A stretch of 22,056 bases of DNA from an uncultured Collinsella sp. (GTDB lineage: Bacteria; Actinomycetota; Coriobacteriia; Coriobacteriales; Coriobacteriaceae), in NCBI GenBank assembly GCA_958370325.1, contig CATXJW010000033.1:1-22056 (forward strand), in the 5' to 3' direction. Positions 14,111 to 21,462 of the stretch are shown here, piece after piece. The notes beneath the pieces were generated by a model. That model was not told the origin of the DNA, did not search any database, and saw nothing but the letters and a program-made list of their open reading frames with translations. The position numbers and the translations under genes were made by a program. How positions within the stretch are numbered: position 1 is the first letter of the stretch; every line of letters begins with the position of its first letter.

Positions 14111-15562
14111 GTGGCAGGCTGGAATCTAACCGGCAATGCCGTTTCCGCCGAGTTCGATGGTTCGGACGAGCAAGAGCGTAAAGAGCTCAGCGTGAGCCAG
14201 GCGGTAGAGATCGCCGCCGGTGCGCTCGATGCTATTCCGCAGCTGAGCGTTCTGGGCGAGGTCACGGGTTTTCGTGGTCCCAACGCCCGAAGCGGCCACT
14301 GCTACTTCCAGATTAAAGACGACTCGGCCGCCGTCGACTGCATCATCTGGAAGGGCGCCTATCTCAAGCGTACCTTCGATCTGCGTGATGGCATGCAGGT
14401 AAGCTTTAAGGGCAGCTTCAATCTCTATAAGGCCACGGGCCGCATGAGCTTTGTCGCTCGCTCGTTTTCGCTGGCGGGGGAGGGTCTGCTGCGTCAACAA
14501 GTGGCGCAACTGGCCGAAAAGCTACGCCGCGAGGGCCTGATGGACGAAGCGCGCAAGCGCCGCATCCCGGTGTTCTGCTCGCGCGTGGCGGTCGTCACCT
14601 CGCTTTCGGGTGCCGTAATCGACGATGTCAAGCGTACATTGCGTCGTCGCAACCCGCTCGTCGAGCTCGTTTGCGTGGGCGCCAAGGTTCAAGGCGAGGG
14701 TGCGCCGGCCGAGCTCATTGAGGGCTTGCGCCGCGCCGCTTCCATTACGCCGGCGCCCGACTGTATTTTGCTGGTGCGCGGCGGCGGTTCCTTTGAGGAC
14801 CTCATGACCTTTAATGACGAGGAGCTTGCCCGCGCGGTGGCGGCTTGTCCTGTGCCCGTGGTGACCGGCATTGGCCATGAGCCCGATACCTCGATTTGCG
14901 ACATGGTGAGCGACCGACGCGCCTCCACGCCCACGGCGGCGGCAGAATCGGTGGCGCCGGCTATGACGGAGTTGGCCGATGTGCTCGAGGCGCGCCATCA
15001 GCGTCTGGGTGCCGCGATGGCATCGATGATTGGGTCTGCCCAGGTCGACCTGGAGATGCTCGATCAGCGCGGTCGCCGTGCCTGGGATACCTATACGGCT
15101 CGCTTGGGTGATGCGCTCGATGCCGCTGCGTGTCGCCCGTGCCTCAACGACCCCACATTTATGGTCGAGCGTCGCGAATCGGAGCTTGCGCTGACTGCCG
15201 ATCGCCTGTCGGGCGCCATAGTACGCTCGGTCGGGACATTCCGCTCCAACTTTGAGCGCTTGCCCGAGCGTCTGATTACAAGCACCTCGGGGCTCGATGG
15301 TAAGCGCCATGCGCTCACACTTGCGAGTTCCCGCCTAGAGCATCAAGGGCGCACGATGCTCAGCAAGCCAGCGTCCGACCTGAGCCGTGCGGCAGCGTCG
15401 CTCGATGCCCTGTCGCCGCTCAAAGTGCTTGCTCGCGGCTATTCCATCGCGTACAGCGATGATGGTGTGGCTACGAGTGCCAAGACCTTTAAGTCTGGCG
15501 ACGCCATTCGCGTGCGCATGGCAGACGGCAACGTGGCAGCAACGGTCGATACGGTCGAGTAG
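14111..15562 (+). CDS. xseA: Exodeoxyribonuclease VII large subunit
   Basis: XseA and XseB form exonuclease VII, which degrades single-stranded DNA from both ends in repair. GTG 14111 follows an AGGAGG site and gives 483 residues; an in-frame start at 14084 has no such site. An OB-fold N-terminus (LGEVTGFRGPNARSGHCYFQIKDD, VDCIIW) precedes the catalytic domain with RVAVVTSLSGAVIDDVKRTLRRRNP, LLVRGGGSFEDLMTFNDEELARA and VVTGIGHEPDTSICD followed by RRASTPTAAAE. A long helical region and the conserved LKVLARGYSI C-terminal segment complete it. The 42-nt gap to xseB suggests one transcript. Confidence 0.95.
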   Translation: MAGWNLTGNAVSAEFDGSDEQERKELSVSQAVEIAAGALDAIPQLSVLGEVTGFRGPNARSGHCYFQIKDDSAAVDCIIWKGAYLKRTFDLRDGMQVSFKGSFNLYKATGRMSFVARSFSLAGEGLLRQQVAQLAEKLRREGLMDEARKRRIPVFCSRVAVVTSLSGAVIDDVKRTLRRRNPLVELVCVGAKVQGEGAPAELIEGLRRAASITPAPDCILLVRGGGSFEDLMTFNDEELARAVAACPVPVVTGIGHEPDTSICDMVSDRRASTPTAAAESVAPAMTELADVLEARHQRLGAAMASMIGSAQVDLEMLDQRGRRAWDTYTARLGDALDAAACRPCLNDPTFMVERRESELALTADRLSGAIVRSVGTFRSNFERLPERLITSTSGLDGKRHALTLASSRLEHQGRTMLSKPASDLSRAAASLDALSPLKVLARGYSIAYSDDGVATSAKTFKSGDAIRVRMADGNVAATVDTVE

Positions 15563-15604
15563 ACCGCGTTTCGCAGTGATAGACCCTTAGGAAAGGAAAC
15601 AGAT

Positions 15605-15871
15605 ATGGCAGAGAAGACCCCGGTAGAGCAGCTTACGTACAAGCAAGCCTCGCAGGAGCTGGAGCTCATCATCCGCAGCCTGGAGTCGGGCGATATGGAG
15701 CTCGAGGAGTCGCTCGAGAGCTATACCCGCGGCGTCGAGCTCCTCAAGAGCCTGCGCACCCGCCTGTCCGATGCCGAGCAGAAGGTCTCGGTGCTCCTTA
15801 AGGACGTCGACGGCAACGACGTGCTCGCCGACGGCGAGGCCGCCAACACGGACGACAACCTCTCGTTCTAA
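15605..15871 (+). CDS. xseB: Exodeoxyribonuclease VII small subunit
   Basis: This is an 88-residue helical partner of XseA. LTYKQASQELELIIRSLESGDMELEESLESYTRGVELLK (about residues 10-48) is the family signature, followed by an acidic, disordered C-terminus. Several small subunits coat one large subunit and are needed for activity. ATG 15605 follows AAAGGAAA. The gene is immediately downstream of xseA and is followed after 49 nt by the HIT gene, probably in the same operon. Confidence 0.95.
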   Translation: MAEKTPVEQLTYKQASQELELIIRSLESGDMELEESLESYTRGVELLKSLRTRLSDAEQKVSVLLKDVDGNDVLADGEAANTDDNLSF

Positions 15872-15920
15872 GCATCCCGACCAAATATAATTACCTTGGT
15901 CTGTGAGAAAGGAACCAACC

Positions 15921-16256
15921 ATGTGCGATTGCATCTTCTGCAAAATTGCCAACCACGAGATCCCCTCGACCGTTGTCTATGAGGACGACCAGGTCATCGC
16001 CTTCGACGACCTCAACCCACAGGCGCCGGTCCACACGCTCGTGATCCCCAAAAAGCACTACAGCGACATCGCCGACAACGTACCTGCCGAGACCATGGGC
16101 GCCATGGCTCACGCCATCCAAGAGGTCGCCAAGGCCAAGGGTCTGGAGGACGGTTTCCGCGTCATCTCCAACAAGGGTGTCAATGCCGGCCAGACCGTCA
16201 TGCACTTCCACATGCACGTCCTCGGCGGCAAAAACCTGGGCGAGAACCTCATCTGA
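15921..16256 (+). CDS. HIT-family nucleotide hydrolase (HinT-like)
   Basis: The 111-residue protein starts at ATG 15921 with GAAAGGA upstream; an in-frame start at 15903 would lack a ribosome binding site. The HIT triad HFHMHVLGG (His95, His97, His99) is the catalytic loop that hydrolyses nucleoside phosphoramidates. CIFC at 4-7, AFDDLNPQAPVHTLVIPKKH at 27-46 and NAGQTVMHFH are typical of the HinT branch. Its position behind xseAB points to nucleotide housekeeping. The GGGC/GCCC sequence just after the stop is too small to call a terminator. Confidence 0.93.
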   Translation: MCDCIFCKIANHEIPSTVVYEDDQVIAFDDLNPQAPVHTLVIPKKHYSDIADNVPAETMGAMAHAIQEVAKAKGLEDGFRVISNKGVNAGQTVMHFHMHVLGGKNLGENLI

Positions 16257-16297
16257 GGGCGCGTAGCCCGTCGACTTGGCTGCCTTTGGAGTAATCT

Positions 16298-17188
16298 ATG
16301 CAGCTTTCTCAACTCGAATACCTTCAAGCGGTAGCGAACTATGGCGGTGTGCGCAAAGCAGCTCGCGCCGTTCATGTGAGTCCGCAGGCCGTTTCGTCGG
16401 CAATCAAAAAGTTGGAATCTGAGTATCAGATTGTTTTGCTCGACCGATCGGCGGGGGATGCTGTTTTGTCTCCGGCGGGCAGAGAATTTGTGCGTCGTGC
16501 ACGCGTGATCCTGGCACAAGTCGACGATCTCAAAAAGTACGCTCAATCGAGGGGCGACGGCGTTTCGCCCGATGGCCACTTTCGTCTTTATGCCCCCTGC
16601 CTTCATGGGCGGGGGCGCCTTTTTGCCGAAAACTGGTATGACTCGTTTGAAAGCTCGCATCCTCAGATTCACCTTGATGTGTGGCATCAGCCAACGGCTA
16701 CATGCTTTGAATCACTTGTGCTTGGTATTTCGGATGCGGCTATCTCATTCGAGGAACCACGGGACAGTGTCCTTTCTTCGAAATACTTGGGTGAAAAGGA
16801 GCTCAAGGTTCTTTCGTGCCCAGCGGGTCATCAATCTGTGGGCGCTATGACCGTTCGTGAGTTACTGGGCGGCAGGCTCGCTGTTCCCATTAATTTGTCA
16901 CCCTGTCTCAATGCAATCAATCAATGTCCCGAAGCTCAGCTGGTTAATTTCCGCTTCCGCGATGTCGAATACGGAAACAGGGCTCAGACTGAGTTTCTTC
17001 AAGCCGGGGGATTGATATTGGGTTTGTCTGGGTCCTCTCTTGCGTCGGATGGATCAGAAGTGAGTGAGTGCTCAATTGAAGGTTCGCGTGATGTAACCTT
17101 GCCCATCTACTTTTGCTATCGACAAAATGCCTGGACCGATCGACACCAGACGGTATTTCTTCACCTATTGCGTCATCTCGCTTCGTGA
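16298..17188 (+). CDS. LysR-family transcriptional regulator
   Basis: The 296-residue protein starts at ATG 16298 after TTTGGAG. Residues 1-60 form the LysR winged helix-turn-helix: QLSQLEYLQAVANYGGVRKAARAVHVSPQAVSSAIKKLE, then LSPAGREFVRRA. Residues about 90-290 are the ligand-binding region, poorly conserved as usual. Third codon positions are richer in A and T than in the housekeeping genes to its left, and the same is true of the MFS gene 119 nt downstream. The pair may have been acquired together, with the regulator controlling the exporter. The ligand cannot be read from the sequence. Confidence 0.88.
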   Translation: MQLSQLEYLQAVANYGGVRKAARAVHVSPQAVSSAIKKLESEYQIVLLDRSAGDAVLSPAGREFVRRARVILAQVDDLKKYAQSRGDGVSPDGHFRLYAPCLHGRGRLFAENWYDSFESSHPQIHLDVWHQPTATCFESLVLGISDAAISFEEPRDSVLSSKYLGEKELKVLSCPAGHQSVGAMTVRELLGGRLAVPINLSPCLNAINQCPEAQLVNFRFRDVEYGNRAQTEFLQAGGLILGLSGSSLASDGSEVSECSIEGSRDVTLPIYFCYRQNAWTDRHQTVFLHLLRHLAS

Positions 17189-17202
17189 GGCCTTTTGGCC
17201 TC
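17187..17202 (+). terminator. Short hairpin overlapping the LysR stop codon
   Basis: GAGGCC at 17187-17192 and GGCCTC at 17197-17202 flank TTTT and begin inside the TGA stop. The stem is only 6 bp and lacks a T-tract, so termination would be weak. The rest of 17203-17307 holds no gene that I can see. Confidence 0.4.
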
Positions 17203-17307
17203 GTGTCGTCAAGTGATTATTGACGCCTTGTAACACATAGCTGACAGCTTTGCCCTCATGCTTTTCCAAGATTCCGATTTAGATTGCTGGCTCTTGGAGG
17301 GCGGAGC

Positions 17308-18468
17308 ATGAAAAACCGTACGGTTTTGCTTTATATGACGTTCGTTTATCTGTCGAACTTCAGCACCATTTTGTATTTTCTGACGGTTTACCTTGAATTC
17401 GTCGGATTCTCGATGGTGGCGATTTCTAGCATGATGATTGCATATCAAGTGAGCAAGTTCATTCTTGAGGTTCCTACTGGTTATATTGCTGACAGGTTTG
17501 GACGAAAGGTGAGCGGCCTCGTTGGCATTGTGGGAATGCTTGGGTACTACGTCGCCCTGCTTCTCGTCCGATCTCCTCTGCTTTTAATCGGTGCGTTCGC
17601 TCTCAAGGGTTTTGCCGTTGCATGTGTGAGTGGATCCATCGAAGCGATTTATATTGACAGCGTCTCTCAGGACCAGCTCGTAAGACTTAATGTCGTTGAG
17701 CGATTTGTTTTCTATGCCTCTAATGCCATTTCCGCTTGCGTGGGCGGTTTCATTTCGTCTGTCGGTGCATATCTCATTGGTCTTTCGGCAGATATCGTCG
17801 CAATGGTGTTGACGTTGGTTGTCGTTGTCTGCATTCCTGAGATGCGAAGAGGGGACACTGCGGCGACACCTGAACATGGGATTAGCCCGAAGATGATCGG
17901 TGCCGCCATTGCGGGTAATGGCATTCTTCGTTCAGCGTTCATCATGGACTGTTCTCAGGCATTTGCTTTTGTCGCCCTGGAAGACTTTTTCTCACTGCTG
18001 CTTGCGGGTCGCGGAATGAATGCCGTCGCTTCGGGTGTGACCATTGCGGTCCAGCTTCTTACCTCCGCCTCCATAGGGTTTATTGTGCCCAGTGTGATTG
18101 CTCGTGTCGACAAGGGCCGCTTTGCGCGTATTTGCGGCATCGTGCGTCTTTTCCTGACAGCTCTGTTTTTGATTCCTTTAACTCCGGTTTATTTGCTGCC
18201 CGTGTTCTATGTGCTGCAGACGGTTGCGTACTCGTTATTTGCTCCAATTAAATACTCAATTTTTCAAAATACTGCCGATTCTTCGATGCGCTGTTCACTG
18301 ATTTCGGTTCAAAGCCAGATGGTGGCGGTGGGTGCCATCCTTTTCTATCTGTTCAATGCTACGTTGAACAGCATCGCGGGCACTCGAGTCATATTGCTTG
18401 TCGCGCTCGGGATTTCTTCTTTGGTGTATATCCCCGCGTTATTTCGTCTTACAAGCCAAAGGACATGA
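17308..18468 (+). CDS. MFS transporter
   Basis: The 386-residue protein starts at ATG 17308 with GGAGG 7 nt upstream; the in-frame start at 17284 has no ribosome binding site and adds residues with no membrane role. About twelve hydrophobic segments are visible. The loop between helices 2 and 3 carries the MFS motif A (GYIADRFGRKVSG). It probably exports or imports a small molecule with protons, but no substrate-specific motif is recognisable. The gene is T-rich with many TTT, ATT and CTT codons, unlike its neighbours. A terminator follows at 18502-18535. Confidence 0.85.
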   Translation: MKNRTVLLYMTFVYLSNFSTILYFLTVYLEFVGFSMVAISSMMIAYQVSKFILEVPTGYIADRFGRKVSGLVGIVGMLGYYVALLLVRSPLLLIGAFALKGFAVACVSGSIEAIYIDSVSQDQLVRLNVVERFVFYASNAISACVGGFISSVGAYLIGLSADIVAMVLTLVVVVCIPEMRRGDTAATPEHGISPKMIGAAIAGNGILRSAFIMDCSQAFAFVALEDFFSLLLAGRGMNAVASGVTIAVQLLTSASIGFIVPSVIARVDKGRFARICGIVRLFLTALFLIPLTPVYLLPVFYVLQTVAYSLFAPIKYSIFQNTADSSMRCSLISVQSQMVAVGAILFYLFNATLNSIAGTRVILLVALGISSLVYIPALFRLTSQRT

Positions 18469-18501
18469 GTATTTAGGCACCGATAACTTATATATCAACG
18501 C

Positions 18502-18535
18502 AATAAACCCGAGCGCGAGGGCGTTTGGGTTTATT
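18502..18535 (+). terminator. Terminator between the MFS and first acetate kinase genes
   Basis: AATAAACCC at 18502-18510 pairs with GGGTTTATT at 18527-18535 over 9 bp. The stem lies 33 nt after the MFS stop codon and ends in TTTATTATT. A second small hairpin (GGCGG/CCGCC at 18555-18571) sits in the 5' region of the following gene, just before its ribosome binding site. Confidence 0.7.
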
Positions 18536-18588
18536 ATTGAAACGTATGTAACCTGGCGGCGTCACACCGCCTGTTAGTAGGGAGACAC

Positions 18589-19767
18589 ATGAACGTTCTG
18601 GTCGTCAACGCAGGATCTTCGACCCTTAAGTATCAGGTCATCGATACCAAGTCCCACAAGGTGTCCGCAAAGGGCTCCTGCGAGCGCGTCTGCTTTACCG
18701 GCGGCACTTTCACCCATGCTGCCAACGGCTCCAAGAAGGTGACCGAGAACATCGAGTTCCCCGACCACAAGGTCGCCATCGAGGTTGTCCTGAAGGACCT
18801 CGAGGCCAACGGCGTCAAGATTGAGGGTATCGGCCACCGCATCGTTCAGGGCGGTTGGTACTTTGGCGATTCCTCCCTCGTCGACGAGGATGTCCTCGCC
18901 AAGATCCGCGAGGTCGCTCCGCTCGCCCCGCTGCACAACAACCCCGAGGCCAACGTTATCGAGTACTGCCTCGAGCAGTATCCCGACCTGCCCAACGTCA
19001 CGGTTTACGACACCGCTTTCCACTTCAACATGCCCGAGGTCGCCAAGACCTACGCCCTGCCCAAGGACGTCTGCGACAAGCTGCACATCCGTAAGTACGG
19101 CGCCCACGGCACCAGCTACCGTTACATCTCCAAGAAGGTCGCCGAGATGACCAACGGCGAGGCCCGCAAGGTCGTCGTGTGCCATATCGGCTCCGGCGCT
19201 TCCCTGTGCGCCATCGAGGACGGCAAGTGCATGGACACCACCATGGGCTTGACGCCGCTCGACGGTGTCATGATGGGCACCCGCTGCGGCTCCATCGACC
19301 CTGCTACCGTGTGCTACCTGCAGCGCGAAGGCGGCTACACCTTCGACGAGGTCGACGAGATGATGAACAAGAAGTCCGGCCTTTTGGCTGTGACCGGCGG
19401 CAAGACCAACGATTGCCGCAACGTCGAGGAGCTCGCCGCTGCCGGTGACCCCGAGGCCCAGCTCGCCTTCGATATGTTCGTCTACAAGATTGCCGCCAAG
19501 GCTGCCGAGATGGCCACCTCCATGTGCGGTATGGACACCCTGGTCTTCACTGCCGGCATCGGTGAGCACGCTCCTGCCGTCCGCGCCGGCGTGGCCGACC
19601 GCCTGGCCTTTATGGGCGTCAAGATGGATCATGCCCGCAACGCCCTGCGTGGTGATGGCGCTTGGTGCCTGTCTGCCAAGGATTCCAAGGTCAAGATTTT
19701 CGTCATCCCCACGGACGAGGAGTTCATGATCGCTTCCGACGTCGAGCGCATCGTCAACGGCAAGTAA
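18589..19767 (+). CDS. Acetate kinase paralogue with altered conserved positions
   Basis: This 392-residue ASKHA kinase is full length, with GGGAG before ATG 18589. Kept family residues are Asn7 (VVNAGSS), Arg84, His116 (APLHN), Asp141 (YDTAFH), Arg232 (GTRCG) and Glu378 (PTDEE). Three positions invariant in canonical acetate kinases differ: HGTSH is HGTSY (Tyr177), HLGNG is HIGSG (Ser202) and GIGEN is GIGEH (His327). The following paralogue has the canonical residue at all three. Codons are strongly biased to C-ending forms, stronger than in the second copy, as in abundant proteins. It may have changed activity or substrate, for example another short-chain acyl phosphate, or may act together with the second copy. 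Calling it ackA would overstate what is known. Confidence 0.8.
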   Translation: MNVLVVNAGSSTLKYQVIDTKSHKVSAKGSCERVCFTGGTFTHAANGSKKVTENIEFPDHKVAIEVVLKDLEANGVKIEGIGHRIVQGGWYFGDSSLVDEDVLAKIREVAPLAPLHNNPEANVIEYCLEQYPDLPNVTVYDTAFHFNMPEVAKTYALPKDVCDKLHIRKYGAHGTSYRYISKKVAEMTNGEARKVVVCHIGSGASLCAIEDGKCMDTTMGLTPLDGVMMGTRCGSIDPATVCYLQREGGYTFDEVDEMMNKKSGLLAVTGGKTNDCRNVEELAAAGDPEAQLAFDMFVYKIAAKAAEMATSMCGMDTLVFTAGIGEHAPAVRAGVADRLAFMGVKMDHARNALRGDGAWCLSAKDSKVKIFVIPTDEEFMIASDVERIVNGK

Positions 19768-19778
19768 TTGCAAGAGGG

Positions 19779-19817
19779 GAGGGGCTGGACGACCGAGCGC
19801 CGTTCAGCCCCTCTTTT
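19779..19817 (+). terminator. Terminator after the first acetate kinase gene
   Basis: GAGGGGCTG at 19779-19787 pairs with CAGCCCCTC at 19805-19813, extended inward by ACG/CGT, and is followed by TTTT. The second kinase gene is therefore likely transcribed from its own promoter. Confidence 0.85.
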
Positions 19818-19848
19818 GTGCTCGTTGGGCGATATGCCTGATAGCTAT

Positions 19849-19865
19849 TTATCAAGTTGTGATAA
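19849..19865. promoter_or_regulatory. Perfect 17-bp inverted repeat upstream of the second acetate kinase gene
   Basis: TTATCA and TGATAA are separated by AGTTG. The site is 67 nt upstream of the start codon, in an AT-rich stretch that should hold the promoter. It resembles operators of dimeric regulators such as the CRP/FNR or Rex type, but matches none of their consensus sites closely. TTATCA could also act as a -35 for TATTAA at 19871-19876. Confidence 0.5.
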
Positions 19866-19931
19866 CTTCTTATTAACATGCGGCCGCCTTAAGGGGTCTG
19901 CGCCGACTGTATCGCACTGCAAAGGAGTCTC

Positions 19932-21110
19932 ATGAACGTACTTGTTGTCAACGCCGGTAGCTCAAGCCTTAAATATCAGCTTTTGGATACCGATACCCGC
20001 GAGGTTTTCGCCAAGGGCAACTGCGAGCGTATCGGTTCGGACATGGGCATCTTTGGCCACTCCGAGAACGGTGGCGCCAAGCAAACCGAGGAGGTTCCCT
20101 TCCCGGATCACCGTTCGGCTATCGCACGTGTGCTCGAGGAGCTCGAGAAGACCGACTTTACGATCGATGGCATCGGCCACCGTATCGTTCAGGGTGGCTG
20201 GTACTTCGATGATTCCGCGGTCGTCGACGATGAGGTCATGGCTAAGATTCTCGAGGTGGCACCGCTTGCTCCGCTGCACAACTACGGCGAGGCAGCGGCA
20301 ATCGAGTATTGTCGCGAGAAGTATCCGGAGCTGCCCAACGTGGCCGTCTTCGACACCTCGTTCCACATGACTATGCCCGAGGTCGCCTACACCTACGCCC
20401 TGCCCAAGGACGTGTGTGACAAGTATCACGTGCGCAAGTACGGCGCCCACGGCACAAGCCACCGCTATGAGTGGATGATGGCCAAGGAGATCCTGGGCTC
20501 GCGCTGCCACCGTCTGCTTTCGTGTCATCTGGGCAACGGCGCTTCGCTCGCCGCCATCGAGGACGGTGTATGCCGCGATACCACGATGGGCCTCACGCCG
20601 CTCGACGGCCTGATGATGGGCACCCGTTGTGGTTCCATTGACCCGGCTACCGTGTGCTACCTGCAGCGCGAGGGCGGCTACAGCTACCAGGAAGTCGATG
20701 ACATGATGAACAAGCAGTCTGGTCTGCTTGCCATCTCTGGCATCTCCAACGACGCCCGCGACATCCGTACGCGCGCCTCCGAGGGTGACGAGCGCTGCCT
20801 GCTCGCCTTCGATATGTTCGCATACAAGGCCATGCAGCAGGCCGGTTCCATGATCGCCTCCATGGCGGGCGTGGACACCATTACCTTTACCGCCGGCATT
20901 GGCGAGAACGACTGGTCGATCCGCAAGGCCTTCTGCGACTGCTTTGAGTGGCTGGGCGTGCGCATCGACAACAACAAGAACCGCGAGGCCGTGGGTAACG
21001 GCCCGCGGGTCATCAGCGCCGCCGGCTCTTCCGTCACGGTCATGGTCATCCCCACCGACGAGGAATACATGATCGCTCACGACGTCGAACGCCTGACCAA
21101 GAACAACTAG
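19932..21110 (+). CDS. ackA: Acetate kinase
   Basis: This 392-residue enzyme interconverts acetyl phosphate plus ADP with acetate plus ATP, the ATP-yielding last step of acetate fermentation. AAAGGAG precedes ATG 19932. Canonical residues are all present: Asn7, Arg84, His116, Asp141, His177 (HGTSHRY), Asn202 (HLGNG), Arg232, the GIGEN motif and Glu378 (PTDEE). It is collinear with the upstream paralogue over its whole length and clearly a tandem duplicate. Both copies have Gln instead of His in the usual GHRIVHGG segment. The convergent pta gene supplies acetyl phosphate, so the pathway is local but not in one operon. Confidence 0.93.
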   Translation: MNVLVVNAGSSSLKYQLLDTDTREVFAKGNCERIGSDMGIFGHSENGGAKQTEEVPFPDHRSAIARVLEELEKTDFTIDGIGHRIVQGGWYFDDSAVVDDEVMAKILEVAPLAPLHNYGEAAAIEYCREKYPELPNVAVFDTSFHMTMPEVAYTYALPKDVCDKYHVRKYGAHGTSHRYEWMMAKEILGSRCHRLLSCHLGNGASLAAIEDGVCRDTTMGLTPLDGLMMGTRCGSIDPATVCYLQREGGYSYQEVDDMMNKQSGLLAISGISNDARDIRTRASEGDERCLLAFDMFAYKAMQQAGSMIASMAGVDTITFTAGIGENDWSIRKAFCDCFEWLGVRIDNNKNREAVGNGPRVISAAGSSVTVMVIPTDEEYMIAHDVERLTKNN

Positions 21111-21132
21111 TGCGTTCGCTTGCGATTGAACG

Positions 21133-21166
21133 AAAGGCCTCCTGAGCAGCAGCTCAGGAGGCCTTT
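21133..21166 (+). terminator. Terminator of the second acetate kinase gene
   Basis: A perfect 15-bp stem (21133-21147 with 21152-21166) has an AGCA loop and a T5 run, 22 nt after the stop codon. It can also function on the minus strand because the left arm begins with AAA. Confidence 0.93.
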
Positions 21167-21300
21167 TTGCTAGCAGGCGGAAATTCCAGTCCCAAAGCGA
21201 TCATCACCAGTAACGCCTGCGCTCCCAGCAACGACACCCATCCATTCAGATTCTCAGCCCCAGCTCGTAGCCAAGCCGCCGTCCACCCCAGATGCCCTGA
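21154..21300 (-). other. Open frame without a start, possible gene remnant
   Basis: The minus strand has 48 codons without a stop (TAA at 21301-21303 above, TGA at 21154-21156 below). It reads LGWTAAWLRAGAENLNGW followed by a hydrophobic stretch (LLGAQALLVMIALGLEF). No ATG with a ribosome binding site is present and its stop lies inside the terminator stem. It could be the tail of a lost membrane protein gene or chance. Otherwise the interval 21171-21316 shows no gene. Confidence 0.2.
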
Positions 21301-21316
21301 TTACTACGTAGTGGTA

Positions 21317-21447
21317 GAAGGCCGTACGGGCTAACCCCTGAAAACACTCCGCAGACCAGAAACGCCCCCGTTCGTAGCTCCGAAGGAGCAGAACGGGGGC
21401 GTTTCATTGGTCGAGGACGTTTTCAGGGGTTAGCCCGTACGGCCTTC
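21317..21447. repeat. 131-nt nested palindrome with 29-bp perfect arms
   Basis: Positions 21317-21345 and 21419-21447 are perfect 29-bp inverted repeats. Inside lie GACCA/TGGTC (21354-21358 and 21408-21412), a perfect 15-bp stem (21359-21373 with 21391-21405) and GCTCC-GAA-GGAGC (21377-21389). The 15-bp stem with AAA/TTT borders looks like a bidirectional terminator. The outer 29-bp arms exceed what a terminator needs and suggest a small mobile or duplicated element. No target-site duplication is visible. It fills the gap between the convergent ackA and pta genes. Confidence 0.85.
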
Positions 21448-21462
21448 GGGCGAGTGCGTACG

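Noticed and set aside
18574..19773. 399-codon minus-strand frame opposite the first acetate kinase gene
   Set aside because: It mirrors the length of the kinase gene exactly and arises from its strong codon bias; the product is low-complexity Gly/Leu/Val/Asp.
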